NCBI RefSeq assembly: GCF_963259705.1
Contig: NC_081853.1
Location: forward strand, 1,488,001-1,552,000
DNA length: 64,000 nt
Direction of reading: 5' to 3'
Origin: Myotis daubentonii
Taxonomy: Eukaryota; Chordata; Mammalia; Chiroptera; Vespertilionidae
The notes under the pieces: model-generated
What the model saw: the letters and a program-made list of their open reading frames with translations, nothing else
Told to the model about the DNA's origin: nothing
Database searches by the model: none
Program-made: the position numbers and the translations under genes
Shown here: positions 53,671-64,000 of the stretch, piece after piece
Numbering within the stretch: the stretch's first letter is position 1
Layout: each line of letters begins with the position of its first letter

Positions 53671-54317
53671 TACGATGACAGGACAACACTGGACAAAGCA
53701 TCGTTTAAGACCTGCTGCACTCTCCTCCGCTGTCCGCCGGAACGGAAGGTCCATGTGGGCAGGCTGTGTCTGCGGGGAATTACCAGCAATAAATGTGGAG
53801 TCTGGAGGAACTTTCTTTAAAAGGACATGCAAGCCTGTTTCTAGCAGGAACACTTTAAAACAAGGATAGCGGGTACCGGACACACTAGCTAAGGATGGAG
53901 AAAATTCTAGAACAATGCTAGTGTTACTAGGATCTCAGAGTAAAACCAAGGTCAATTGTGACTCCAAAACCCACACAACCAAGCCTCACTTTACCCAGCT
54001 TCGAGCTCTGCTGGACGCCAGGCCCGAGGCAGCTGCTGCAGACGCACTGCAGGAGAGCTGGATGCTAGAAGAGTGATGGCAGCTCTGTGAAGAGTATATA
54101 GGTTAAATCTTTCCAATCTTTTAAAAATTATATGAGAAAAATGTCCTTAAGTAAAAGGAAAAATGAATTTTCAGACTGGTTTTTTTTGGTGTTGTTTTTC
54201 CTGGATGTACTTTCTCAAAGTGGTGACCATCAGCCCCAGGTAAGGCATAGAGCGCTCCCTAGACACAGGGCATTTCTCCTGCCACAAAAGCAAATGCTTC
54301 CAGCTTCGCTCTTTTCT
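53671..54317. other. No recognisable gene
   Basis: Unassigned sequence with no frame above about 75 codons of interest. Confidence 0.3.
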
Positions 54318-54476
54318 TAAATTTATTAATTTTGGAGAGAGAGAAACATCAATCATGTTCCACTTATTTTTGCATTCACTGGTCATTTTTGTATGTGCTC
54401 TGGCCAGGGATCAAACCTGCAACATTGGGGTACCAGGATGATGCTCTGACCAACTGAGCTCCTTGGCCAGGGCCAG
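54318..54476 (-). mobile_element. Ves-like SINE, old and diverged
   Basis: TTTATTAATTTTGGAGAGAGAGAAACATCAAT, then GATCAAACCTGCAACATTGGGG and the CCAACTGAGCTCCTTGGCCAGGGCC end: a reversed tRNA-derived SINE of the same family type. Confidence 0.7.
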
Positions 54477-56559
54477 CTTTGCTCTCGAGTTCAGCAATGG
54501 TAGGGCTGCAGTGTCCCGTTCCTTCAGATCCATGCTCAACGTCCCGGGCGACTGGGCATCAGCTGGTGGGGACCACGAGCTGGGAATGGTGGGAGGCACC
54601 ATGTGCCCACTGGTGGCAGCCTCCCAGGGGGCCCCACTACCCTTACCTCTCGGTGTTCACGTGTTTACAGAGGGCTGGCTCATGGAACCAGCAAAATAGT
54701 GCAGGGATGATGGAGTGGGACTTTTAGGCTAAGTCATTAGCCGCTAATGATTAGCATCCCTGCAGTTTCTACTCTTCTCCCTTAGATCACCTGTGTGCAG
54801 ACCCCACGCAGGCCGCAGGCCGGGGCCTGGGCGGTCTGTATGTGAGGACCCCACGCAGGCCGGGGCCTGGGCGGTCTGTATGTGAGGAGCGCCTGCCCAT
54901 GGACGCGTGCATGGCCATCAGGGCAGCAGATCTTCCGCCCCAGGCAAGCCTTCCCTGATGGCAGCCCAGCCAGGCACTGACTACTCCCTGAGACAGGGCC
55001 GCCAGCTAGGCCACTCTCCAAGTCCTGACCCGTGGACACAGTGTGAAATGATATTTATTTTTGTTTTGAGCTGCTAGGTTCTGCAGTAATTGGTTATGCC
55101 ACAGAAGGTGACCAGTGCAGAGCCAGCCTCCCTGTCTAGAAGACTAGTTCTTCCCTCTCCCTCAAGGCCCGAGGTAATTCCTCTGCTGCCGGAGCCCCCA
55201 GTCCAGAGGGGCTCTCCTCCCTCGAAGGCCTCGCACCACACAGCCCTTTGTGGGCACGACCCGCCGAGAAGGGCGCTGTTCACCAGACCACCCGCTGTGT
55301 CTTTATAGTACATGGGCACACATCTCACCACCTATAGGGAGGCACCCTGAGTGAACAAAAGTGTTACCAATAATGATCCGGGGTCAGCCAAACGCAGGGC
55401 CATTCTGCAAACACCAGCCACCACACTCAGCCCTCCCTCTGCAGGAGGGCCTGCACCTCTTGGAAATGCAAAATAAATAAAATTTTAAAAAATGTAACTT
55501 CTTAAGTATTTTCATAACAGATTCTTTTACTTGTGAATCTCAGCCCAGCTAGATAGTAAAGGGGAATGTGACTGCATGTGCCCTCCCAGGTTTCTCAGTT
55601 GTTACATGAATGAGCAGAGGGACAGGGGCCGAGTTCTGAGTCCTGTCTCCCTGGCTCATCACTGCAGACGCCTCCCACCTCTGAACAGGGAACTGTGACC
55701 TCTGGGGGACAAGTAGGCAGTGGAAGGGGATCAAGGGCTATTGGCCCACCCTCTGAGGAATGACTGGTCTTAGCTGCGACCTGGATTAGAAGACAGCGAT
55801 AGGGCGATTGGCCCACCCAGATCTTTCCAGCACCTCTAACAGGAGTGGAGCTGTGATTTGCACAGAGGAGTGGGAATCCAGCCAATGCTTTGCTAGCCGA
55901 GCCATGAACCCGTGGGGCTGTGTGTGCTGAAGAAGGAAGCTTTTCCTCCTTCGCACAAGGCATCCCGTGGGCTGATACAGACTCTGGCAGTGCCCAGTGT
56001 CCAAGTTCTTTGCTCCTGGCTTCGTCTTCTTTGCCTGTGGAAGCGTGTGGGTCCTGATCCTAGGCAGAGCCCTCATCACACTCCTGCTGCCACCTGCAGC
56101 CGCCTCCCTGGCCCGAGGGACACGGGGCTTTAAGCAAGAGGCAGGTCCCCGGGGCTGGCACTTCCTCGCACTGTGGTCCAGGTGCTCTGATGTGTGGGAA
56201 CTTCCCATCATTTTCTCGATGTTCCTAAATCTTTTCTCCAAAGATACCTGACCTTATCACTGGCCTTCAGGTTTTCCTTCTCTTCCACCATCATCCAGGG
56301 CGGCTTGAGCAGGTTGGGGCTCCTGAGAATGACAGAACGCAGTGACCAGAGCGCTCCCCCCGTGCCCCGCCCCAGCTCTTCCCGTGGTAGCACACAGAGA
56401 AAAGGCTCTGTGTGTGGCCCTGAGGGGGCCTGGGCCCCCAGAGGGCTGCTCTGGAGGACGAATGGGGTGCCCAGCCCCCCAGATCCTACCAGGCTGGAGG
56501 GGACCAAGAGCAGGGGATCCAAGTCTCCTGGGGGTTGTGGAGGCCCTTGGTTGAGAAGC
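54477..56559. other. No recognisable gene; possible MLT1-type end near 55020-55110
   Basis: TTTTGAGCTGCTAGGTTCTGCAGTAATTGGTTATG resembles the 3' end of an MLT1-type LTR. A 28-bp GGACCCCACGCAGGCC-type segment is duplicated at about 54800-54880. No coding signal was found elsewhere. Confidence 0.35.
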
Positions 56560-57010
56560 AGGACTTAGAGCATTCGGCCTGCACTCGTGAAAGGGAGTAG
56601 CTGAGAAATACCTGCCCCTTCATCTGATAGGTCCTCCCTTCCCCCAACTGCTGACGTATGACATAGCCTGCAGCCTGGAAATACCTGAGTGCCTAGCCAT
56701 GTACCTTATATGGACCATACATTAAGCCACCAATCCACGCCGAGTACCCTAAGCCCCGTTCCTTCCCATGCCTCCCCTCAAAAGGAGTGCTCACCTCTGC
56801 TGTCTTCCCTGGGAGACAGCCGGCAGATCTTTCCCCTAATAAAACCTGTAATCCTGGTTTTCGGCTCCTGACTGGTCTTTCATCATCAAGTCTGGCTTTC
56901 AAGGCCATTGTCTCTCTGCAGAGGTCAAGATCCTTCCCCTTGGAGACTAATGCTGACCAATGGCCTCCTCAGTTGGAAAGCCCTTTCTCCTTCCTTGGAC
57001 AGTGAGCCTG
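56560..57010 (+). mobile_element. Candidate solo LTR (gammaretrovirus-like)
   Basis: Sequence before 56800 resembles a U3. CCTAATAAAACCTGTAATCCTGG (56836-56858) looks like an R-region polyadenylation signal, followed by a U5-like part. No viral gene is adjacent. Ends and TSD were not fixed. Confidence 0.35.
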
Positions 57011-57521
57011 GGGCTCAGCTCTGACCTGGGAAGCAGCAAGACAACACACTGCCCCTCTCCCCCCTGCCCCCGCCCCCCACCCCCGCAGGGGCCTGATGTG
57101 GGTGGGCCAGGATCCCCAATGCCTGCAGGCCAGGCACTCCTTTGATGGTAGCGAGGGGAGCAGGTCCGGGGTTGGTGGGTGAGACCCCAGGGTGCATGGG
57201 CCACACTGCCCCTCAGGGCTCCTGTTTTGCGGAGTGGCCTGCACAGGAGGGAGGCCAACGGGCCGCGTGGGTGGGGAGCCTCTCCCAGCAGCCGCGTCCC
57301 CACAGACTCACTCTGCCGGCTTTGAGCTTCACATACAGAAAAAGCACTTCAGCCGTGGTCCTCTCCGCCCACCTTCCCTGGCCGGGCCGCGTAGGGCGCT
57401 GCGGGCCTCCGGCTCCTTTCCTCTGCTCTGCAGTATTTATTCTGTTGTAGCAAAATGCCTGCACCTCGCCAGCCCGTCCACCCGCAGGGGACCATCTCCC
57501 TGTTTAGTGAGCACTGGCTCA
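57011..57521. other. No recognisable gene
   Basis: Moderately GC-rich sequence. A CCCCCGCCCCCCACCCCCGC tract lies at about 57067-57086. Confidence 0.3.
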
Positions 57522-57672
57522 GGCGCTGCCCTGGCCGGCGGTGTGGGCTGCCTGTGCATCAGGAGGTGGTGGTTCCGCTCGGCCAGGGCGCATGCCCGGG
57601 TTGGGGCAAAATGCTTCTCTCTCCCTCTCCCTTCCTCTCTCTCTCAAATCAATAAAAACCTATTTTGTAAAA
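57522..57672 (+). mobile_element. Short Ves SINE
   Basis: CTGCCCTGGCCGGCGGTGTGG head, GGTGGTTCCGCTCGGCCAGG B-box region, CTCTCTCCCTCTCCCTTCCTCTCTCTCTCAAATCAATAAAAA tail. Confidence 0.85.
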
Positions 57673-59569
57673 AAAGCTGCTATGAGCCTTTGTTCACGCC
57701 TCCGAACAGACGTCATTCATCCCACCTGTTACGTGGGAATGTAGGAACGAATATTCCTGTTACAGTGACACTTGTTTGTTCCCGATAAAAGCCATGCATG
57801 TTCCCTCTGGAAACGGAACATCCAGAATGCAGTTTTTAAAAGTCGTCATCAATTACAATTTTGTACTTGGCTTTTTCACTCCAAATCTCATGAGCATTTC
57901 TGCATCCCCGTCCTTAGGAAGCAGGCTCATTCTCTTTTGAACTCCTTCTGGCCCGGTTCCGACTGGAGGCTGTTCGCATGTGCATGGTTCTGAGGTGTTG
58001 GCCGGAGACCCTCCCTCAGGCCGCAGGCTGTGCCTCGAAGGTGAAGGCGAAAGGGCAGTTTCCCCCCGGGGCTGGGCCCAGGCCTGCAGGGGAGCTGTGA
58101 GGGGCGGGGGGGGGGGGGGGGAGCAGGAGCCCGAGGCCACGCTGAAGGGTTTGGGGGCACAGCTGCACCGAATCCGCCTCCCTGTGTCAGCTCAGAGGAG
58201 CCACGGCTTCTGTTATCCTGAAACGGAAAATGATGGGACAGACAGACACGAAGTGCACGGCTTCCCTTTTCCTTCTGAGCCGCCCGCGTTTTCTCTCCTG
58301 TTTCCACTCATTTTGCTGGTTATGTTTGATCGTGAACCGAAGTATCTCTCCGAACATGTCTCTTCACCTGGGAAACGAGGTGAGCAACACTGTCTCCTAG
58401 AGCATTTTCTACCTCCACGGTCATCACAGGACTTAAGGCGGCTCCGACCTCGCCCCACCCCGCACCCAGTGTGACAACCAAAAGCACCTAGGACGTTGCC
58501 AAATACCTGGGGTGGGGGGGGGGGGGCGGGGGGGGGGAGTCCCAGCTTGGGAAGCACTGGCTGGGAGCTCCTCTAAGTGTCATTTAGACGATGCAGGTGA
58601 AGTGCTGGGGAGGGGGGGGGGTTGAGCTACTTCACACCCAACTTGCTTATTGATTCCATCATTGTTGTTTTCAGCATCTTCAGTTTTCCCTTCTTGAGGC
58701 CCACGGCTTCACAGCCTTTTTATTTTTTATGGCGAGTGCCTTCTTTTGTAGGTACAAGCATCAGAAATAAAACTCAGGAGAACTGGCATTTGCAAATGGC
58801 TTTTGAAACTGGAGAATGTCAAAGAAATGTACACCCTACTCTTCCGCGAGTGTGTCTTTTAAAGAAAGAGCTTTCCAAACCATAACTCCTGACAACTCCA
58901 CAGGACAGGGTCCCGCTGGCCGCCCCCGGATCTGAGCCTGTCTGGGAGAGGGCTGGGCTGGGGGCACCCTGGCTGGGGAGGAGGGGGTATTCTGAGGCCC
59001 GTGAGTCCTGAGGAAGTCAAAGGGGGGAGGGTCCAGCCTCAGGCGGCGGCAGGCCCCAGGAGCTGGGTTGGGGCGTCCTCACATCACATCCCTCTGCCTC
59101 AGGAACTGTGAGCAGGGGCACCAGAACCAGGAACCTCCAGACAGCCTGGCCTCTCCCGGCTTCCCCAGGCCCCTCGGCCTGTCCTCCTCATCCCCTGACA
59201 TCCTCAAGGGCAGCCTCTGAGTCCCGCCCTTGGTCAGTGAGCCTCCAGCCAGCTGCCCCTGCCCACGAGGCAGACGGCGCCCGGTCTGTCCCCGGCTCCA
59301 CTGCAGCCGCCCACGTGGCCACCCCCCCCCCCCCCCCCCCCCGCGCCCTGACAGCGCTGCTGGGCCTGCCCCCTCAGGCGGCCTCCAGCCAGGCGGCTGC
59401 CCCGCCCGAGTGTCTGAGAGGCAGGAGCCTGCGGCCTGGGGATCCCTGCCGGCTTCACCTGGATGAAGACCAACATGGAGAGGCCACAGGCACACCTGAC
59501 GCTGGGCTTTCAGAACTCTGCGCCCAAAGCTCCTCACTGCATCAGCCCGCTCTCCCCAGGGCCTGCACC
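57673..59569. other. No recognisable gene; long G- and C-runs
   Basis: G-runs lie at about 58106-58121 and 58513-58537 and a C-run at 59322-59342. Each sits in otherwise ordinary sequence. Stop-poor frames around 59100-59480 lack known domains. The runs may also mark assembly uncertainty. Confidence 0.3.
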
Positions 59570-60000
59570 CCACACCCTGCACCCCTGCTCCCAATACCCC
59601 CACCCCCTGCACCCCCACCCCCTGCACCCCCACCCATGTACCACACCCCCTGTACCCCCTCCCCCTGCACCCCCACCCCCTGCACTCCCCATCCCCTGTA
59701 CCCCCACCCCCTGCACCCCATCCCCCTTTTCCCCTACCCCTGCACCCCCATTCCCTGCACCCCCATCCCCTGTACCCCTACCCCCTGTACCCCACACCCT
59801 GCACCCCATCCCCTGTACCTCCACCCCCTGAATCCCCACCCCCCTGTACCCCCACCCCCTGCACCCCCGCCCCCTGTACCCCTACCCTCTACCCCCACCT
59901 GCTGAACCCCCACCCCCTGCACCCCCACTCCCTGTACCCCTACCCCCTGTACCCCCACCACCCACCACTCCACCCCCACCCACCCCATCCCCTCAAACTC
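59570..60000 (+). repeat. C-rich minisatellite CCCC(T)GCACCCCCA/CCCCTGTACCCC, 11-17 bp units
   Basis: About 28 irregular units alternate between CTGCACCCCCAC and CTGTACCCC. The plus strand is C-tract rich and the minus strand G-tract rich. Pro-rich (plus) and Gly/Val-rich (minus) frames are by-products. Confidence 0.92.
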
Positions 60001-60499
60001 CTTATCCCCCTCCCACGCACTCCCAGTCCCCTGCATCCCCCATCCCCCGCACCCCATCCCTGGCACACACCATTCCCCCCCCGCCCCCCCCCCCGCTCCC
60101 CGCACTCCCTACTGCCCTTCTCTCCAACTCCTGGTTTTTCCTGTGAGTAGAAGGCAGGTCACCCAGGAGCACCCTGGGACTGTACACCCTTCCCCTCTGC
60201 GTGGCAAAGTACTGCTGGCCCCCCAAACGTTGGTGTGCAGCCCCACAAAATGTCCTTTCCTTCCGCCCCCTGCCTCTGGGGTCCTCACCAGACCAGGCGG
60301 TGCCAGCTCAGCCGAGCCGGCCACCTCGGGAAGCCCTCCCCGCTCTGCACGCCTTGCCAGCTGCCCTCTGGGCCGAGCGCTCTGCCGGTGGGGCTGTCTG
60401 CTGATGTTCCCTCTTCTCTCATCTCACCAGGGGCACCTGGTAGGTGGCAGCCCTGTCTGGCCCAGGTCGGTGAAATATCTGTATCATAAGGAAATGGAA
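60001..60499. other. No recognisable gene
   Basis: C-rich to mixed sequence. A polypyrimidine tract followed by CAG at about 60410-60431 resembles a splice acceptor, but no exon was supported. Confidence 0.3.
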
Positions 60500-60504
60500 G
60501 CCCT

Positions 60505-60706
60505 TGCTGGGTTGGCTCAGTGGATAGAGCGTCATCGGCCTCTGGACTGAAGGGTCCCGGGTTCGATTCCCGGTCAGGGCACATGCCTGGGTTGAGGGCT
60601 CCATCCCCAGTGGGGGCCTGCAGGAGGCAGCAAATCAATGATTCTTTTATCATTGATGTTTCTATCTTTCTCCTTTCCTCTCTGAAATCAATAAAAAATT
60701 TTAAAA
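60505..60706 (+). mobile_element. Ves SINE
   Basis: GGGTTGGCTCAGTGGATAGAG A-box region, GGGTTCGATTCCCGGTCAGG B box and CTGAAATCAATAAAAAATTTT tail. GAAATGGA is repeated on both sides (60489-60497 and about 60708-60715). Confidence 0.93.
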
Positions 60707-60739
60707 AGAAATGGAGAGGAGGGAGGGGGAGTGTGTCAA

Positions 60740-61085
60740 TGAGTGACTCTCGAACTGAACAAGCATTGGAACCACCCAGGGTTCTTGCTAAGATGCAGAT
60801 TCTGCTCCAGCCGGCTTGCTCGCTGGATAGTGCTGGCCTGCGGGCTGAAAGGTTCGATTCTGGTCAAGGGCACCTGCCCAGATTGCAGGCTCGACGCCCA
60901 GTAGGGGGCATGCAAGAGGCAGCTGATGAATGATTCTCTCCCTCTCCCTTCCTCTCTGAAATCAATAAAAAGGTAATTTTTAAAAAGATGCAGATTCTGA
61001 TACAACAGGAGCCTGAGACCATTTCTAACCAGCTCTCGGGGTGCAGGTGCTCGTGTCCCACAGACCACGTTTTGCAAAGCAAATG
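60740..61085. repeat. Old hAT-Charlie MITE (MER20-like), split by a Ves SINE
   Basis: CATTGGAACCACCCAGGG and AGATGCAGATTCTG lie on the left and GTGTCCCACAGACCACGTTTTGCAAAGCAA on the right, in MER20-type order around the SINE. Confidence 0.55.
60805..60984 (+). mobile_element. Ves SINE
   Basis: Exact 15-bp duplication AAGATGCAGATTCTG at 60790-60804 and 60985-60999. AAGGTTCGATTCTGGTCAAG B box and CTGAAATCAATAAAAAGG tail. Head slightly shortened. Confidence 0.95.
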
Positions 61086-61999
61086 GGGAGGCTCTGTGTA
61101 ACTGGAGAGAGGGTCTGTGGGAGAAATGGCTGGAAGAGAAGAGGGGTTTGATGTATCAACACAACCCCTGTCTTTATCCGACTCTCATCACTCTCACGGG
61201 TGCAAGGATGCCCATTGTTTGTCGGCTGCCCGGCCTCTAGTCCTTCTGCTGAGAGCTCTCCACGCTGCCTGACGGAGTGAGGGCAGGCACCTGCCTCCAC
61301 ATGGCCCCGCAAGGCCAAGGAGGCTGCACTCTGAAATCTGAATCATTGCTTCAGGCCCAAAATAGAGAAGGTTGGGGTGTTCTCGTTCCAGCCAAGGCAG
61401 CTGGGTGGGATTTTTGAGTGTTTGCTGCTGCCCAGAACCTTCTGGAGATTCGGTGCCTGGTGGGTCCAAGCCTGAGTCCTTTGCCTCCCTTTTCTCTAGT
61501 GTGCTCTCCAGTATCCGTCCAAGAAATTCTCTTTTCAGCCTAGATGAACCAGAGTCCATTTCTGTGGCTTGCAATATAAGCACCTTAATGGAATACACTC
61601 CTTAACCAGGGTAACATTGTGAGCTATCCTTTGGGAATAATGTCTTATTTCCTGATTCTCTGTGTGTGTTTTAATATAGCAACATCACCTCGCCACGTGG
61701 GCTGGACCCATGGGTGCTGGTTTCATACAGGCTACATAGGGGTCCGTGCCTCACACTGGCCCGAGAGCAACGCCATAGTGCTCAGTGACTCCTGTGGAAA
61801 GGAGGAGCACTTCCCAGCACCAGCACGGCCCTGGCACCCCGGCTGCCCCTGTGCCTGGAGGAGTGAGTGGCATCGAGCGCTGAGGTGGCCCAGGCTGGCA
61901 GGAAAGGTGCCGGCTGGTGCGCCTCTCGCCTTTTCCTCACTTCTCCTGCCTCCCTGTATTTTTCAAAAGCGAAGTGTTACCGGAGGTCAGAATGGACCA
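61086..61999. other. No recognisable gene
   Basis: Unassigned sequence with frames up to about 140 codons and no known domains. Confidence 0.3.
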
Positions 62000-62210
62000 T
62001 GGTCTTTGACTCAGTGGATAGAGGTTTGGCCCGCGGACTGACGGGTTTGATTCTGGTCAAGGGCACATACCTCAGCTGCAGGCTCGGTCCCAGCCCTGGT
62101 CAGGTGTGTGCAGGAGGCAACCAATCGATATGTTTCTTTCTGTGTCTCTCCCCCTCTCCTTCACTCTCTCTAAAAATCAATGGAAAAATATCCTCAGGTG
62201 AAGATTAACA
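62000..62210 (+). mobile_element. Ves SINE, older subfamily
   Basis: GACTCAGTGGATAGAGG, GGTTTGATTCTGGTCAAGG and CTAAAAATCAATGGAAAAATATCCTCAGGTGAAGATTAA identify head, B box and tail. Confidence 0.88.
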
Positions 62211-64000
62211 AAAACTATAAATAAATAAAAAGTAAAATATTCCCCATTAAATGAGAAGGATGCTAGTATATCCACTGTGGCATTTCCAGCTGTGTGGTTA
62301 TTGCTAGAAGGCAAGCTCTAAATACACTAAGAGGCGAATAGGCCAGGACGTGGATGCAAAAAGTCTTCCTTCAAATCCATCCCAACTGCACCGTGAGCTC
62401 GCTGTCCCTGGGCTGCTGCCGAGTGCTCAGCACCTCAGCTCCCCACCGGTCAGGCAGGCGGTGTGAGCCCCCCCGGGCGCAGCGAGGACTCAGTCAGGCC
62501 ATGCGTACTGGGACGCGGTCGGGAGTCAATAAGTATAAGTTGTTATTAAAACTCATGTTTTCATAGAAGCCAGATGTATAATCCTTCTCGCCCACTCTCA
62601 AATAGAAATCTTAAAATGTTTATCATTTGAAACAATTATGATAAAAATTATTATATACATGAGGAAAAGACAAAGAATCACAACACAGTTTTCAACTTTT
62701 TTCTGTGGGTGTGGCATGATGTATAATTTTTATTTTCCTCTTTCAGATTTCCATGTTTTCCTGATTCTTTTGTGATGAGCATGTACATTACTTTTATGAC
62801 CAGAAGAAAAGCTCTGATTAATACTCTCTTTAAAAGAGAAGAACTTGTCCCAGTCGCTGATTATCGAGGCGATTCTGATCTGAGAAAAATAAATAAATAA
62901 ATAAATAAAATAAAAATAAAAGAGAAGAAAACGAAAGTGAAATGAAACATGATTTTGTGACTCCTCGCCCCGCAAAAAATCCCAGTGAGGTGGAGAAATA
63001 ATGTTTTCTGGTCAAGAAGTTATTAGGAGGGAAATGACATCAATTTGGGTTCACATCAGCTTAAGTGGAAAAGTCTCGGGGAAAGGGAAAGCACACGCAG
63101 GGGAGCTGGGCCCCCACGGGGTTGCCACATGAGTCATCGAGCCAGAGATGACTTGGGGAGGCGTGTGCCCCTGCCCACCCTCGCCTCCTGGTCAGGATGC
63201 CGGTGTGGGAGCCTCTGGGAAGCAGCTACTAGCACTCCTCCCTCCTGGGCTCAGAGAGGCCCTGGGCGCCGCCTCCAGCCTCCTGCTCTCCTGGAAGAGG
63301 CCGGGAGTTGCCCAGATCTCTCCTACTCACCCTGATCCTTGTCCAAAGCCCGCCCCTGGGAGTCGGTGCTGTCACCTGTGAACAGGGATAGGAAGGGTTT
63401 GAGGACATCGTGCAGAGCTGGGGTTCAATGTGGGCGTTTCTCCGGTGGCAGCACCCACTGTTAAGCCATGTCTGTGCCACCCTGTGGGGAAGGGGCACGC
63501 AGACAGAGGTAGGCAGACTGTGTGCAAAGCCGACAGGTACGTGGGGGTGGCCAGGCTGCGGAGGAAGCCAGGGCCCCTGGGCAGGGGGAGCAAGGAGAGA
63601 CTGCGAGGAGAGGGTGAGAGCAGGAGCGGGCGGTGGGTGCTCAGGAGAGCAGCCATGGGGGTCATGGGGGAGCAGGAGCGCCTGCAGGCCGCTCTGCCCA
63701 CCTGCTGAGGCCTCTGTCCTGCGCGGACTGGGAGCCCCTCTGTCCCCACAGCCTCGGGCCGGCCGGCCTAGTGCTCGGCGCTCTCAGTCACCGGGAAGCC
63801 AGCTGCGGCAGCAGAGGGCAGCGCAATGAGCGGTCTCAAGAGCAGACAAGGACGGTTAAGGGCCAGGGAGCAGCAGTGGCCATGGCCGCAGCCACGCTGA
63901 CCACAGAAGGCAGGTCTTCCGGAGCCTGTGGCGTTTGTGAGGGGGAATGTTCGAAGCGCTGCGCAGAGCCTGGTCACTGAAGGAGAGGGCGGTTCCCCCG
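62211..64000. other. No recognisable gene to the right edge; (TAAA)n at 62890-62920
   Basis: 62570-62880 is AT-rich and looks like an old repeat (TGAGCATGTACATTACTTTTATGACCAG). 63040-64000 is GC-richer with overlapping short frames lacking known domains. Confidence 0.3.

Overview
This is mammalian nuclear DNA, most likely from a vesper bat (Vespertilionidae). The argument rests on the repeats. The window holds at least eight Helitron copies of the HeliBat type (5' TCCTAT(C/A)TAATAA, 3' hairpin followed by CTAG, inserted between A and T). It also holds many tRNA-derived Ves SINEs and two short hAT elements with intact 8-bp target duplications. This combination is known from vesper bats. I see no complete, confidently coding host gene.

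Layout. 1-561 (minus) is the 5' part of a MAGE-family gene broken by two frameshifts and running off the left edge. 0.95-4.9 kb is old LTR-like sequence split by a young ORF1-only LINE (HAL1-like copy A). 5.4-11.4 kb is very GC-rich: two CpG islands with four minisatellites on or between them, including about 35 units of a G-tract VNTR; the second island carries E-box, CCAAT and ETS promoter motifs. 13.4-17.6 kb holds two old L1-type fragments, each with HeliBat elements in its 3' UTR, one site carrying three Helitrons head to tail. 20.4-21.5 kb is a Helitron inside an (AT)n microsatellite. 22.9-28.2 kb has nested SINEs and two hAT MITEs. 30-31.7 kb is HAL1-like copy B. 32.4-38.7 kb is a nearly full-length but broken L1 on the minus strand. 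38.8-43.6 kb is an old L1 5' region filled with later SINEs, Helitrons and a minisatellite. 45-48 kb has an MLT1-type LTR, a MER30-like element, MIRs and an unusual 5'-end-only LINE insertion. 48.4-49.8 kb (minus) and 50.1-52.4 kb (plus) are HAL1-like copies C and D. 52.4-64 kb is mostly unassigned, with scattered SINEs, a C-rich minisatellite and a candidate solo LTR.

How the parts relate. The HAL1-like copies encode only an L1 ORF1-type RNA-binding protein, and their A-rich tails resemble that of the local L1. They and the SINEs are best read as users of L1 ORF2 supplied in trans. Helitrons and hAT elements are a separate DNA-transposon layer. Nesting gives a relative order: old L1, MIR and MLT1 first, then Ves, Helitron and hAT, with HAL1 copies A and B among the youngest. 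Family names come from memory of consensus sequences and no database search was run, so names are less certain than the boundaries marked by target-site duplications (TSDs).
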